From QHXN01 sp963785125 (lineage in GTDB: Bacteria > Acidobacteriota > Blastocatellia > Pyrinomonadales > Pyrinomonadaceae), in the NCBI GenBank assembly GCA_963785125.1, contig CAWATU010000002.1, positions 62,001 to 126,000 of the forward strand: a stretch of DNA of 64,000 nucleotides, in the 5' to 3' direction. Below are positions 14,310 through 21,792 of the stretch, piece by piece (positions within the stretch are counted from its first letter, which is position 1; the number at the start of each line of letters is the position of its first letter). Position numbers and translations under genes: made by a program. The notes below the pieces were generated by a model. That model made no database searches. It had not been told where the DNA came from and saw nothing but the letters and a program-made list of their open reading frames with translations.

Positions 14310-15605
14310 ATGACTGCCGTACTCGACAAGAAAGCTTTGATGCGCGACAAGCGCGCGCAGGGCATCGCCGCGATGGGGTTGGTGAACCGTGAGGGCGACC
14401 GCTTCCGCGTGACCACGCCGACCCTGCGTGGGCGGCGTGCCTCCTACGAGGTCTGGCGCGACGAAGCGGGGCACGTGCGCTGCACCTGCCTTGAGTTCGA
14501 GGAGCAGTCGGCCGTGGACGCGCGCTACCGCTGCGAGCACATCCTCGCCGTCAAGCACGCCGTCCTGGCCAAGAACACGGAGGCCGCGGCCAAGCAGCAG
14601 GCGGCCCCGAAGGCAGACGCCCCGCAGGCGCAGGGCGCGACTCCCGAGAACGTTGTTGCGGCGGAGACGCCCAACACTTTGACGCAAACCGCATCCGAGA
14701 AGCTCGGCGAGGCTGCCGCGGAGGCCACACTAAGGGCTCCGCGCAAAGCGCCGCGCTTCGTACGGGAGCAGAACGAGCAGCCGGAAGTCAGGTCGGAGGT
14801 CGAGTTTATTGCCCCGGCCGCGACTCCTCAGCGTTCGCTCGCGGAACACGAAGAGACAGAGGAGCTAGAGATGACGAAGAAAGCAACCGCACACGTTCAG
14901 AAGACGGAAGAGGAGCAGGACTTCATCACCGCCGAAGAGTACGAGCAGCAGGCGTCGGCGCCGGTCGTGCCGCTCTCGTTCGCCAAGACTTTGAGCACCT
15001 TGAAGCAGCCCGTCGAGCCGCGCCTCATCAAGACGCGCGAGGGCTGGCGCGACCGCAACGGCAACCAGCACATGGTTGAGTACGTCGAGTGGCACACGGT
15101 CGCAGACATCCTCGACCGCGTCGCCCCGACCTGGTCGCACGCCGTCCGCGGCATCGTCCAGATCGGCGAGATGGTCGCCGTCACCTGCGCCATCACCATC
15201 GACGGCGTCACGCGCGAAGGCGTCGGCACGGGTAACGCCGACAACGAGACCGGCATCAAGAAGGCCGAGCACGACGCTCTGAAGCGCGCCGCCATCAAGT
15301 TCGGCATCGCGCGTGAACTCTACCAGCGCGAGTCGGAGGTCATCGAGCGCGAGGGCGCGGGGCCGCAGCCCGGCGAGTTCCCCAAAGACCCGCTCGCCAA
15401 GTCGATGGCCGACCTCGTCACGCCGAAGCAGCTCGGCATGATTCGCGCGCTTGCGCGCGAGGCGGGCGTTGACCCCGACGAGGAGAGCCAAGCCGTGATG
15501 CGCGTCCGCACCGAGGAGCTTTCGAAGCGCGCCGCTTCGAGCTTCATCGACCACCTCAAGGGCTTGCAGAACCAGCAGACCTTTGAAGTGCGCCGCGCCA
15601 GCTAA
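14310..15605 (+). CDS. SWIM zinc-finger protein with Rad52/DdrA-like domain
   Basis: The 431-residue protein starts with a SWIM-type zinc finger (about 45-80): VRCTCLEFEEQ ... YRCEHILAVKHAV, the CxC...CxH ligand set. An Ala/Glu-rich linker (about 85-215) leads to a Rad52/Rad22-type single-strand annealing domain (about 230-350): GWRDRNGNQHMVEYVEWHTV, VQIGEMVAVTCAITIDGVTR, GTGNADNETGIKKAEHDALK, RAAIKFGIARELY. A small helical C-terminal domain follows. The expected role is annealing of single strands and end protection in recombinational repair. A good ribosome site (GGAGG) precedes the ATG. Rad52-like annealers are often phage-borne; here it is under a divergent XRE promoter. Deinococcus DdrA is the closest functional parallel. 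Confidence 0.8.
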   Translation: MTAVLDKKALMRDKRAQGIAAMGLVNREGDRFRVTTPTLRGRRASYEVWRDEAGHVRCTCLEFEEQSAVDARYRCEHILAVKHAVLAKNTEAAAKQQAAPKADAPQAQGATPENVVAAETPNTLTQTASEKLGEAAAEATLRAPRKAPRFVREQNEQPEVRSEVEFIAPAATPQRSLAEHEETEELEMTKKATAHVQKTEEEQDFITAEEYEQQASAPVVPLSFAKTLSTLKQPVEPRLIKTREGWRDRNGNQHMVEYVEWHTVADILDRVAPTWSHAVRGIVQIGEMVAVTCAITIDGVTREGVGTGNADNETGIKKAEHDALKRAAIKFGIARELYQRESEVIEREGAGPQPGEFPKDPLAKSMADLVTPKQLGMIRALAREAGVDPDEESQAVMRVRTEELSKRAASSFIDHLKGLQNQQTFEVRRAS

Positions 15606-15688
15606 GTGAGCAGTGAGGGGTGAGCAGTCGGCCGTCTCGGAAGCGAACTGCTCACCGTCTCAAGCATCTAAATACTGCTTACTGGCAA
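15606..15688. repeat. Imperfect heptamer hairpin (GTGAGCA words)
   Basis: GTGAGCAGTGAGGGGTGAGC on the left pairs imperfectly with ACTGCTCACC and TACTGCTTAC on the right. It starts one base after the stop of the Rad52-like gene and ends shortly before the next gene of the operon, so read-through would carry it in the transcript. Confidence 0.6.
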
Positions 15689-15703
15689 GGGGGTTTAAAG
15701 AAG

Positions 15704-16231
15704 ATGACAACCGAAGAGTTGATCGAGCAGATGAAGCCGCTCACGCTTGAGCTGGACTACGCCGACGAGGCGTTAGAGCGCGAGCGCATCGAGGCGGCGC
15801 AGGCTGAAGTAGCCGAGGGCGAGCAGGCCGAGCAGCGGACGAAGAAGGAGCAGATCGTCTCGCTCTTCGAGTCGGGCACGAGGGACATCGCGGAGATCGT
15901 GAGGCGTGTGAAAGCGCGGCCCTCCTACGTCGCGCAGGTCTTGCAGCATGCAGGGCATCTGGACGGCTACTTCGACCTCTACACGACTACGGGGCGCGAG
16001 CAGAACGTCTACACGCGCTACTTCCGCAACGTGCTCCACTTCCGCAACGTCGAGGCGGCGCGCGAGAGTGTCGCGCGCATCGACCGGCTCTACAACTATT
16101 TCGAGCGGCTCGGCGACCGCGCCGGCCAGCACCAGGCGATGATCCTGGCGCTCACGGGCAAGAACCGCGCGCGCTGGTCGGGGAAGACCGAGGAGTCGCA
16201 AATCTTCAGCGACTGGCTCGCCGCGCACTGA
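15704..16231 (+). CDS. Unknown protein, last gene of the Rad52-like operon
   Basis: The 175-residue soluble protein has an acidic helical N-terminus (TEELIEQMKPLTLELDYADE), a long charged helix, and a probable winged or simple HTH (KKEQIVSLFESGTRDIAEIV, then KARPSYVAQVLQ), where the pattern of SLFESG...DIAEIVRRV resembles the helix-turn-helix of small site-specific DNA-binding proteins. The C-terminal half (YFDLYTTTGREQNVYTRYF and following) is helical with no recognised motif. The ATG at 15704 is chosen over in-frame codons upstream because those lie in repeat DNA. Same strand and close spacing suggest co-transcription with the Rad52-like gene. Its function cannot be named. Confidence 0.65.
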   Translation: MTTEELIEQMKPLTLELDYADEALERERIEAAQAEVAEGEQAEQRTKKEQIVSLFESGTRDIAEIVRRVKARPSYVAQVLQHAGHLDGYFDLYTTTGREQNVYTRYFRNVLHFRNVEAARESVARIDRLYNYFERLGDRAGQHQAMILALTGKNRARWSGKTEESQIFSDWLAAH

Positions 16232-16707
16232 CCGCGGCGCCGTGCCGACTCTTTTAAGTGAATGGCCCGACGCTTTAAGGGCCGAGCAGCTTTAAGAAGG
16301 AACCTATTAGCGGAACGATGAAGTCTGAACGCCGAACGACGAACTGAAAGACAGAAGTTTTTAAGTCCGCGTTCGGTGTTCAGACTTCATCGTTTCCATC
16401 AACGAACAAGGGGTGGGTTTGAAGGTGAGTTTTCAAGTGTTTGAGGGCTCACCTTCATATTTTCACACGCGCACCGCGCGTTTCATGTAGGCTTCCGCGT
16501 CGGCAAACTTAAGCCCTTCTGTCTCTTCGGGCGCGACTCGCACGCGTCCGGCCGGAGCGCCGCACAAGACCTATCAGCGGCCCTCGCTTTTCCGGCCATC
16601 GGGGACGTTCCGTGGGCGCTCCGCGCGGGTTCAGACAGTTTCGTTTCGTCTTTGTAACCTCGCTCGTACAGGTTCTACTAAACCAACGCTTCAGAGGAGA
16701 CATAGTC
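16232..16707. other. 476-bp intergenic region with two hairpins
   Basis: No gene is supported. It contains the 16312-16397 inverted repeat and a second hairpin with 10-bp arms TGAAGGTGAG (16420-16429) and CTCACCTTCA (16448-16457). The 3' part leads into the VOC gene with an AGAGGAG ribosome site. Confidence 0.5.
16312..16397. repeat. Inverted-repeat element (GATGAAG/GAACGCC words)
   Basis: The left arm (16312-16337, GGAACGATGAAGTCTGAACG...) pairs with the right arm at 16371-16397 with two irregularities. Tandem related words GAACGCC-GAACGAC-GAACTGA follow the left arm. It belongs to the same structural class as the other intergenic hairpins. Confidence 0.7.
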
Positions 16708-17130
16708 ATGTCCGAACAGACGATGCCCGCGAACGGGTCTTTCTGCTGGAACGAGCTTTCGACCACCGACGACGCTGCCGCCATCAAGTTCTACACAGAG
16801 CTGCTTGGGTGGGAAGTTAAGAGTTCCAATATGCCCCCATGCGAAGGGTCGGAGGCGGCGGCGCCGATGGTCTATAACGAGATCGTCGTTGACGGCAAGC
16901 ACGTCGGCGGTATCTTCAAGATGGGGCCGGAGTTCGGCCAGATACCTTCGCACTGGATGCCCTACGTCGCCGTGGAGGACGTGGACGCGAAGGCCGCGCA
17001 GGTCGCGGAGCTGGGCGGCAAGGTCTGCGTCCCGCCGACCGACATCCCCAACACCGGCCGCTTCTGCGTCGTCAACGACCCGACGGGCGCCACCATCTCG
17101 CTCATCACGCTCAAGGGCGCGCACTCCTAA
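16708..17130 (+). CDS. VOC-family (glyoxalase/bleomycin-resistance-like) protein
   Basis: The protein has 140 residues with the two VOC modules: SFCWNELSTTDDAAAIKFYT followed by ELLGWEV, and PYVAVEDVDAKAAQVAELGG followed by DPTGATISLITLK. The GSFCWNEL...FYxxLxGW opening is typical of the subgroup that resembles glyoxalase/CFP-30 proteins; enzyme activity is unknown. The ATG at 16708 lies 9 bases after AGAGGAG and is where family similarity begins. The next gene (a DUF1761 membrane protein) starts 69 bases downstream on the same strand. Confidence 0.85.
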   Translation: MSEQTMPANGSFCWNELSTTDDAAAIKFYTELLGWEVKSSNMPPCEGSEAAAPMVYNEIVVDGKHVGGIFKMGPEFGQIPSHWMPYVAVEDVDAKAAQVAELGGKVCVPPTDIPNTGRFCVVNDPTGATISLITLKGAHS

Positions 17131-17199
17131 GAGCCGCCGCCGCCGCAAGCCCCCCCGCCCCGTAATTGCTTCCCCTGACGGAAAGGAGAAGGGTCACAC

Positions 17200-17643
17200 A
17201 TGAGAATCAACTACCCGGCCGTCGCCGCGTCGGCCGTCGCCTACTGGGTGCTCGGCGCCCTCTGGTACTCGCCTCTGCTCTTCGCGCGCCCCTTCATCGC
17301 GCTCAAGGGTTGGACGCCCGAACAGTTGGCCGCCATCGAGTCGCAGAGCCACGCCGCCGAGATCGGTCTGGCCTTCCTCACCTCGCTTCTGCTCGCCTAC
17401 GTGCTCGCGCACTTCGTCAAGTTCACGGGGGCCGAGACGGCGTCCCACGGCGCGCTGACGGGCTTCTGGCTCTGGCTCGGCTTCGTCGTGACGACGAACC
17501 TTGAGACGGTCATCTTCGAGCAGCGCCCGCTCGGGCTCTATCTCATCAACAACGGCTACCACCTCGTCGGCATCCTCGGCATGGGCGCCCTGCTCGCCGT
17601 CTGGCGCCGCCGCGAGGCGCGCGTCCCCGCCTACCAGAGCTGA
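17200..17643 (+). CDS. DUF1761-family membrane protein
   Basis: The 147-residue protein has four predicted membrane helices: about 7-27 (AVAASAVAYWVLGALWYSPL), 55-75 (LAFLTSLLLAYVLAHFV), 82-103 (ALTGFWLWLGFVVTTNLETV) and 115-135 (YLINNGYHLVGILGMGALLA). The Trp-Tyr-Ser-Pro motif after the first helix, and FEQRPLGLYLINNGYH before the last one, fit the DUF1761 family. The function of the family is unknown. A GGAAAGGAG ribosome site precedes the ATG. Confidence 0.8.
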   Translation: MRINYPAVAASAVAYWVLGALWYSPLLFARPFIALKGWTPEQLAAIESQSHAAEIGLAFLTSLLLAYVLAHFVKFTGAETASHGALTGFWLWLGFVVTTNLETVIFEQRPLGLYLINNGYHLVGILGMGALLAVWRRREARVPAYQS

Positions 17644-17666
17644 CGTTTAGAGCAAGACGGACAGGT

Positions 17667-17707
17667 AAAAGGAGGATGAGAGGCAGCGTGACTCTCATCC
17701 TCCTTTT
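17667..17707. terminator. Hairpin terminator, second copy of the GGAGGATGAGAG repeat
   Basis: Perfect 16-bp arms (17667-17682 AAAAGGAGGATGAGAG; 17692-17707) are flanked by A and T runs on both sides, as expected of a terminator working in either direction. The sequence is nearly the same as the inner hairpin at 6302-6338. Confidence 0.8.
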
Positions 17708-17787
17708 GCCTTCGCGCGCGGGGGCGCGGCATAATCGGCGGCGAAGCCTCCCGAACATTTGAAGAAGGTAGCTGACAAGGACGGGGT

Positions 17788-18453
17788 ATGCCTGCGAAGA
17801 ATGAAGACCTGCACGGCAACGTGCCGGACAAGTCGGACGTCGCGCTGCTGCTGATCGACGTGATCAACGACCTGGAGTTCGAGGGCGGCGCGAGCTTGCT
17901 CGAGCACGCGCTGCCGATGGCCGAGCGGATCTGCCGCGCTCAAGCGGCGCGCGAAGGAAGCGGGCGTCCCGGTCGATCTACGTCAACGACAACTTCGGCC
18001 GCTGGCAGTCGGACTTCAAGCACAGATCTCGAGCACTGCCTGCAAGGACGACGTGCGCGGCCGGCCGCTGGTCGAGTTGCTGCGGCCCGAGGATGACGAT
18101 GACTACTTCGTCCTCAAGCCCAAGCACTCCGGCTTCTTCTCGACCACGCTCGACATCCTGCTCGACTACCTGCAGGCCCGGACGCTGATCCTGACCGGCG
18201 TCGACCGGCAACATCTGCGTCCTGTTCACCGCGCAACGACGCCTACATGCGCGACTTCAACCTCGTCGTCCCCGCCGACTGCGTCGCCTCGACCGACCCC
18301 GTCGAGAACGAGCACACGCTCAGGAAGATGGAGAGCCTGATGGACGCCGACATCCGCCCCTCGGCCGAGATCGACTTCGAGGCGCTCAAGCGCGCCCCCG
18401 CCCGCGAGGCCGAGCCCCGCCCCGAGCCAGAGCCGCAGCGTGCGGCGCACTGA
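17788..18453 (+). pseudogene. Isochorismatase-family cysteine hydrolase, multiply frameshifted
   Basis: The gene is readable only by switching frame several times. Frame 1 gives VALLLIDVINDLEFEGG (with the catalytic Asp) to about 17935; another frame then gives IYVNDNFGRWQSDFK; the next gives RGRPLVELLRPEDDDDYFVL with KPKHSGFF (catalytic Lys); near 18205 the nucleophile region (GNICVLFTA) can be read only in yet another frame; the end reads MRDFNLVVPADCVASTDPVE. At least four small indels are needed to restore an isochorismatase of about 215 residues. It is either a recently broken gene or the site of several sequencing errors. Motifs are otherwise well preserved, which favours recent or artefactual damage. 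Confidence 0.75.
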
Positions 18454-18687
18454 AAGCCCTTCGGTATCCTAACGCCTACACTTCCCCTTGACGCCGGAGG
18501 CCGTGCGGCATTAGTTTTACACGCCGCCCGCACCCGGGGCGCGCGCCCGTACACAAGGCCGGTGGCGGCACGAAGGGTTTCGCCCAGACCGGCAAGATTG
18601 GCTTTTAAACAAACACCTCGCGGCAGTTGTCTCTCGACGGGCCGACCCGAAAGGCCCGCGACTTCCCCAAGGAGAAGAACCGAACCG

Positions 18688-19119
18688 ATGAGAACCAAAC
18701 TGATCTCCCTCTTCGCGCTCTGCGTCGCGCTGTGCCTCGGCATGCTTGCCTGTGGCGGCGCCGCCGACAACACGAACACCGCCACGACCAACGCCACGAC
18801 CAACTCGACTACGAAGACGACCGCGTCGCCGGCCGCGTCGCCGGCCACCACCACCGCATCGCCCGCCAGCACCACGAGCGCGGCCGGCGATATCGGCGTG
18901 GCCGAGTGCGACGACTTCCTGAAGAAGTACGAGGCGTGCGTCAGCGGCAAGGTGCCGGCCGCCGCGCAGGCGACCTTCAAGTCCTCGATGGAGCAGTGGC
19001 GCACCTCCTGGAAGCAGTTGGCTGCGAACCCGCAGACCAAGTCCACGCTGGCGGCGGCCTGCAAGTCCTCGATGGATACGGCCAAGACCTCGCTCGCCTC
19101 CTACAACTGCACCTGGTAG
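18688..19119 (+). CDS. Small lipoprotein with Thr/Ala-rich linker
   Basis: The 143-residue protein starts with a lipoprotein signal peptide; the lipobox is LACGG, with Cys at about residue 22. A low-complexity linker of Thr, Asn, Ala, Ser and Pro follows (about 27-66). The globular C-terminal part (about 70-143) contains four cysteines (ECDDFLKKYEACVSGK, LAAACKSSMD, SYNCTW), likely two disulphides. The role is unknown; anchoring to a membrane is predicted. The ATG at 18688 has AAGGAG 11 bases upstream and gives the signal peptide directly. The shared hairpin at 19143-19179 follows. Confidence 0.8.
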   Translation: MRTKLISLFALCVALCLGMLACGGAADNTNTATTNATTNSTTKTTASPAASPATTTASPASTTSAAGDIGVAECDDFLKKYEACVSGKVPAAAQATFKSSMEQWRTSWKQLAANPQTKSTLAAACKSSMDTAKTSLASYNCTW

Positions 19120-19142
19120 GCGCCGAGTTACGACCGCACAGA

Positions 19143-19179
19143 AAAAGGCCCGGCGAGTCGGAAACTCGCCGGGCCTTTT
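19143..19179. terminator. Bidirectional terminator between convergent genes
   Basis: Perfect 15-bp GC-rich arms (19143-19157 and 19165-19179, AAAAGGCCCGGCGAG) with A and T tracts on both sides and a 7-base loop lie between the converging lipoprotein and S41 protease genes. Confidence 0.85.
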
Positions 19180-19206
19180 CGTTCGGGCGCGTGCGGCGCC
19201 TGAAGC

Positions 19207-20977
19207 TTACTCCTCGAACGTTTTCGACTGCGGGTTGCGACCGCGCATGGCGGTGGCGGCGAGGTCGCGCGCACGCGGCAGCGAGTCGATGGCCTTCCCG
19301 ACCTGCGGGTCATCGAGCATGAGCACCTGCGTCGCCTTGACCGAGCCGTAGGCGGCGGTCGTCAGGTCGTAGCGCAACTGGCGCGCGATGAACTCGCGTC
19401 CCTTGTCGAGCTGCGCTTCGGTGAGCTTCAGCTCCTCGCCGTAGTGGGCAACGGCGAACTCCTTGAACGCCTTGTAGACCTTGTCATCCACGACGAACGC
19501 CTCGGGCTCGACGTTGCGCTCGAACTCGGGCATCCCGCCGACCTTGAAACCCTGCGGCACGCCCGGCACGCGGCCGTTCACAGCCTCGCGCGCGAAGGCG
19601 AAGATCGGGTCGATGAGCCGCACCTGCTGCGCCGTGAGCGTGCGCGCCTTGATGGCCTCGTCGGGCGCGATGCCGCCGCCGCCGTAGATGGGGCGACCGG
19701 TGTCTGTGTGCGTCTCGTTGCCCTTCGGCTTCTCGACCTCGGCCTCTTCCTGCGTGCCATTGACGCGGCCGTAGATGTAGTCGTAGTAGCTCTGTTTCGA
19801 GTAGTCGCGCTGGATGAGCCGGCCCGAGGGCGTGTAGTACTTCGAGGTCGTCAGCGTGAGCGCCGTCCCGTACTCCAGCGGCATGATCGACTGAACGAGC
19901 CCCTTGCCGAAAGAGGTCTCGCCGATGATGAGCGCGCGGTCGTGGTCCTGCCACGCGCCGGCGACGATCTCACTGGCCGAGGCCGTGCCGCGGTTGACGA
20001 GCACGACGAGCGGCGTCGGGTCTGGCTTGCGGTTGTCGGAGCTGAGTTCGCGCTGCATGCCGCGGGTGCCGCGCCCCTTCTGCGTCAGGATGGTCTGCCC
20101 CTGCGCGAGGAACTGCTCGGCCACGATCTTGGCCTGGTCGAGGATGCCGCCGCCGTTGTTGCGCAGATCGACGACGAGCCCCTGCATCCCGTGCGAGCGG
20201 AGAGTACTGGAGGGCGGAGATGAACTCCTCGGCCGTCGTGTAGTTGAAGCCGCGCGTCATGTCGATGTAACCGACGCCGGGCTTGATGAAGTAGGCGTCG
20301 GGCACGGTCGGCTGCGGGACGGCGTCGCGCGTAATCTCGACCGTCTCCTTCTGGCCGTTCGAGGCGCGCTCGACCGAGACGCGCACCGTGGTGCCGCGCG
20401 GCCCGCGCAGCATGTCGCGCACCTCGCCCGACGCCTTGCCCTTGACGGGCTTGCCGTCGATCTCGGTGATCTTGTCACCGAAACGCAGGCCGGCGCGGTA
20501 GGCGGGCGTCGATTCGAAGGTGGCGAGGATGTAGGTGTCGGTGTTGCCCGCCATCTTGCGGTCGCCGATGGTGGCGCCGATGCCGTAGTACTCCGAGCGC
20601 CAGTCGGCGCGCTGCTCCTCAAACTCCTTCGCGTCGTAGAAGTTCGAGTGCGGGTCGAGCGTGCGCAGCATGCCGATGATCGACGACTTGAAGACATCGT
20701 CGTACTTCACCTTGCTGCCGTCAACGTGGTTGTCCTGGATGATGGTCAGCGCCTCGGCCACGTCGGCCTCAAGACCCTCGGTGGCGTCTGAGGGGCGCGG
20801 GCGGCGCGGGCGGGCGTTGGGCGACGCTGCGGTGCCGCCATCAGAAGGTGCAGCCGGGCGTCGTGCGCCGGGCGTTGCGGGCGGCTGCGCGCCGCTCTGC
20901 TGCGCGATGACGAAGGCCGGGAGCGAGACGGCAAGCAGGAGGAGCGTGGCGAGCGCGGTAGAGATTCTCTTTTTCAC
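19207..20977 (-). CDS. S41-family C-terminal processing peptidase, with one apparent frameshift
   Basis: Two overlapping frames together give one complete CtpA/Prc-like protease of about 590 residues. The first part (20977 down to about 20206) has a signal peptide (LATLLLLAVSLPAFVIAQ), a linker, an N-terminal helical region and a PDZ domain (FESTPAYRAGLRFGDKITEI and following). The second part (about 20206 down to 19207) has GLVVDLRNNGGGILDQA, the serine region NRGTASASEIVAGA and the lysine region GETSFGKGLVQS. Dropping one base near 20206 joins them as ISALQ-TLRSHGMQG, the expected family sequence. It is predicted to act in the periplasm. The frame break is either a real mutation or a sequence error. 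Confidence 0.85.
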
Positions 20978-21279
20978 GGAGACAGACCCTCAGTTAAAAC
21001 CCAAGATTCGAAGGGGCGCCGGGCGAGCCGTAGCGCGGCGCATAAACAAGCTGTGACTCCGCCCGTTCCGAAGGCAGGTCGGTGTAGTGTAATTGATGAG
21101 ACCGCGGCCGGCAAGGTTGCAAACCGCCGGGGATGACCCACCCGCCTTGCGCCCGCCGCACGCCCCCCTTAGAATGCCTCCAAGCAGTTTGCCGACAGCA
21201 AAACAGCGAGTGACCGCCCCCGCGGGGCCAGTTCGCGGCCGGAGTCCCGCGCCGCGTTGAGGAGGTTTTGAGCAGCACT
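20978..21279. other. Divergent promoter region of the S41 and RHH-like genes
   Basis: This 302-bp spacer has no gene. It contains the S41 promoter on the minus strand (21086-21114) and, at its right end, a GGAGG ribosome site. No heptamer hairpin is seen. Confidence 0.5.
21086..21114 (-). promoter_or_regulatory. Promoter of the S41 protease gene
   Basis: On the minus strand -35 TTGCCG (21109-21114) and -10 TACACT (21086-21091) are separated by 17 bp. The leader to the ATG at 20977 is about 100 bases. Confidence 0.5.
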
Positions 21280-21708
21280 ATGAGCAGCCCGAACGACCCC
21301 AGAGAGCCCGAAATCCTTGACCCCATCGACGACCTGATGATCCGCGAGCACGACGACGAGCAGGCGCACGGCGACCGCGCTCACGTCTCTTCGTCGGTGC
21401 GCGACATCGCCTCGCGCATCCCCGAGTCTTTGGCCTCCATCGGCCGCGACATCAGCCGCACGGTCGAGCGCGCGCTCTCGGCTAAGGACGACTACGTCGT
21501 CGCCGTCAAGGTCTCGCACGAGGCGCAGGAGCGGCTCGAACAGTTGGTGCAGGCCGGCGTCTTCCGCAGCCGCGCCGACGCCGCCGCCTTCCTCATCGAC
21601 GAGGGCATCAAGGCGCAGACCGCACTCTTTGAACGCGTCTCGCTCAAGCTCTCCGAGATTGAGCGCCTCCGCGCCGAGCTGCGCGGGATGATTACTAAGC
21701 CGGAATGA
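21280..21708 (+). CDS. Small helical protein with RHH-like segment
   Basis: The protein has 142 residues. Its acidic N-terminal half has no recognised motif. The C-terminal half reads VVAVKVSHEAQERLEQLVQA, GVFRSRADAAAFLIDEGIKA, a strand-helix-helix pattern like ribbon-helix-helix DNA-binding proteins, then a helix QTALFERVSLKLSEIERLRA that may form a coiled coil. The role is unknown; DNA binding is an inference. Both the ATG at 21280 and a TTG at 21268 follow the GAGGAGG site; neither has ideal spacing. The last codons (Pro-Glu-stop) fall in the following repeat element. Confidence 0.65.
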   Translation: MSSPNDPREPEILDPIDDLMIREHDDEQAHGDRAHVSSSVRDIASRIPESLASIGRDISRTVERALSAKDDYVVAVKVSHEAQERLEQLVQAGVFRSRADAAAFLIDEGIKAQTALFERVSLKLSEIERLRAELRGMITKPE

Positions 21709-21777
21709 TGAAGGATAAAGGCGGAATGATGAATTAGGAGCTGTCTTCCATTCATCATTCCGCCTTCATCGTTTCCC
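21700..21777. repeat. Heptamer hairpin element (GGAATGATGAA words)
   Basis: CGGAATGATGAAGGATAAAG and GCGGAATGATGAAT on the left pair with ATTCATCATTCCGCCTTCAT on the right. It overlaps the stop codon of the RHH-like gene and ends 15 bases before the first M16 gene. Confidence 0.75.
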
Positions 21778-21792
21778 AGGGGGTTATTTAAC

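Noticed and set aside
9719..16231. An intact prophage or integrative element
   Set aside because: No integrase, terminase, capsid or attachment-site repeats were found around the primase/XRE/Rad52-like genes.
17935..18215. Restriction-site-like words (AGATCT, GTCGAC, CTCGAG) at the indels of the broken isochorismatase
   Set aside because: Short palindromes are common in GC-rich DNA and there is no vector-like sequence around them. I treat it as coincidence.
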